Assembly: GCA_002049495.1 (NCBI GenBank)
Contig: LLYS01000001.1
Location: 124,001-188,000 of the forward strand
Origin: Epsilonproteobacteria bacterium tcs-49
Lineage (GTDB): Bacteria; Campylobacterota; Campylobacteria; Campylobacterales; Sulfurovaceae
DNA: 64,000 bases
Reading direction: 5' to 3'
In this document: piece by piece, positions 63,543 through 64,000 of the stretch
Layout of the letters: each line of letters starts with the position of its first letter
Position numbering within the stretch: position 1 is the first letter of the stretch
Translations under genes and position numbers: made by a program
Notes under the pieces: model-generated
Told to the model about the DNA's origin: nothing
Database searches by the model: none
Seen by the model: the letters and a program-made list of their open reading frames with translations, nothing else

Positions 63543-64000
63543 TTTTCTATCTTGTTTCTTCCATTGTTTTTTGCTTTATAGAGCAGTTTGTCGGCTATTT
63601 TAAGCATATTCGGTACCGATTTTTCCCGATCCCTGGCCGCGACCCCGCCGCTGACGGTCACTTCGATACGGGTTCCTTTATACATAAACTTGCTTTTTTC
63701 GATCGCTTCGCGCACCTTTTGAGCAAAACTGTACGCTTCGTCCCGGTCGGTAAAGGGAAGCACAGCCATAAACTCCTCCCCGCCAAGGCGGCACACCAGA
63801 TCGTTTTGCCGTTTATAACGCTTAAGCACCTTCCCCAGACTTGCCAGGATCACGTCACCCGCGTCGTGGCCGTATGTATCGTTTATCTTTTTGAAAAAGT
63901 CGATATCAAAAAGCGCGACGGCAAAGTTTTTCCCGTGGCGCTGAAAATCCGCTTCGAGCTCCTCAAGCTTTTCATCCCCCGCTCTTCTATTGGGCAGCTT
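63539..64000 (-). CDS. GGDEF diguanylate cyclase (5' end beyond window)
   Basis: Open frame to window edge: KLPNRRAGDEKLEELEADF...FDIDFFKKINDTYGHDAGDVILASLG...CRLGGEEFMAVLPF. Confidence 0.9.
   Translation of the reverse strand, partial: KLPNRRAGDEKLEELEADFQRHGKNFAVALFDIDFFKKINDTYGHDAGDVILASLGKVLKRYKRQNDLVCRLGGEEFMAVLPFTDRDEAYSFAQKVREAIEKSKFMYKGTRIEVTVSGGVAARDREKSVPNMLKIADKLLYKAKNNGRNKIEK

Overview
This window is a moderately GC-rich chromosomal segment from a bacterium that looks like Campylobacterota (Sulfurimonas/Sulfuricurvum-like; inferred from protein flavour, not searched). Most of it is densely packed housekeeping genes (valS, purN, thiD/thiE, photolyase cluster, pcm, MoxR/DUF58/transglutaminase, carB, coaD, ubiX, flgA, pgsA, dapA, rho, argB, mltG, metH, mfd, bactofilin/M23, folC) plus many signal-transduction genes. 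The standout is an AT-rich island at about 8.2-16.0 kb that reads as a complete chromosomal integron. It has an IntI-type tyrosine recombinase (14986-15990, +) divergent from a cassette array on the minus strand, with five attC-like palindromic sites. Reading away from the integrase, the cassettes are: (1) an apparently gene-less ~153 bp cassette with nested perfect palindromes; (2) a 219-aa unknown, possibly HEPN-like protein; (3) a YciI-like protein; (4) an unusually large 3.06 kb cassette with a tight three-gene operon (TerB-like protein plus two glycine-zipper proteins), my best candidate for an undescribed system; (5) a restriction-modification cassette (ApaLI-like nuclease plus beta-class DNA methyltransferase). 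Separately, four genes are each broken by one lesion (one in-frame amber codon, three 1-nt frameshifts), and all four are signal-transduction genes. No tRNA, rRNA, CRISPR array or prophage was recognised.
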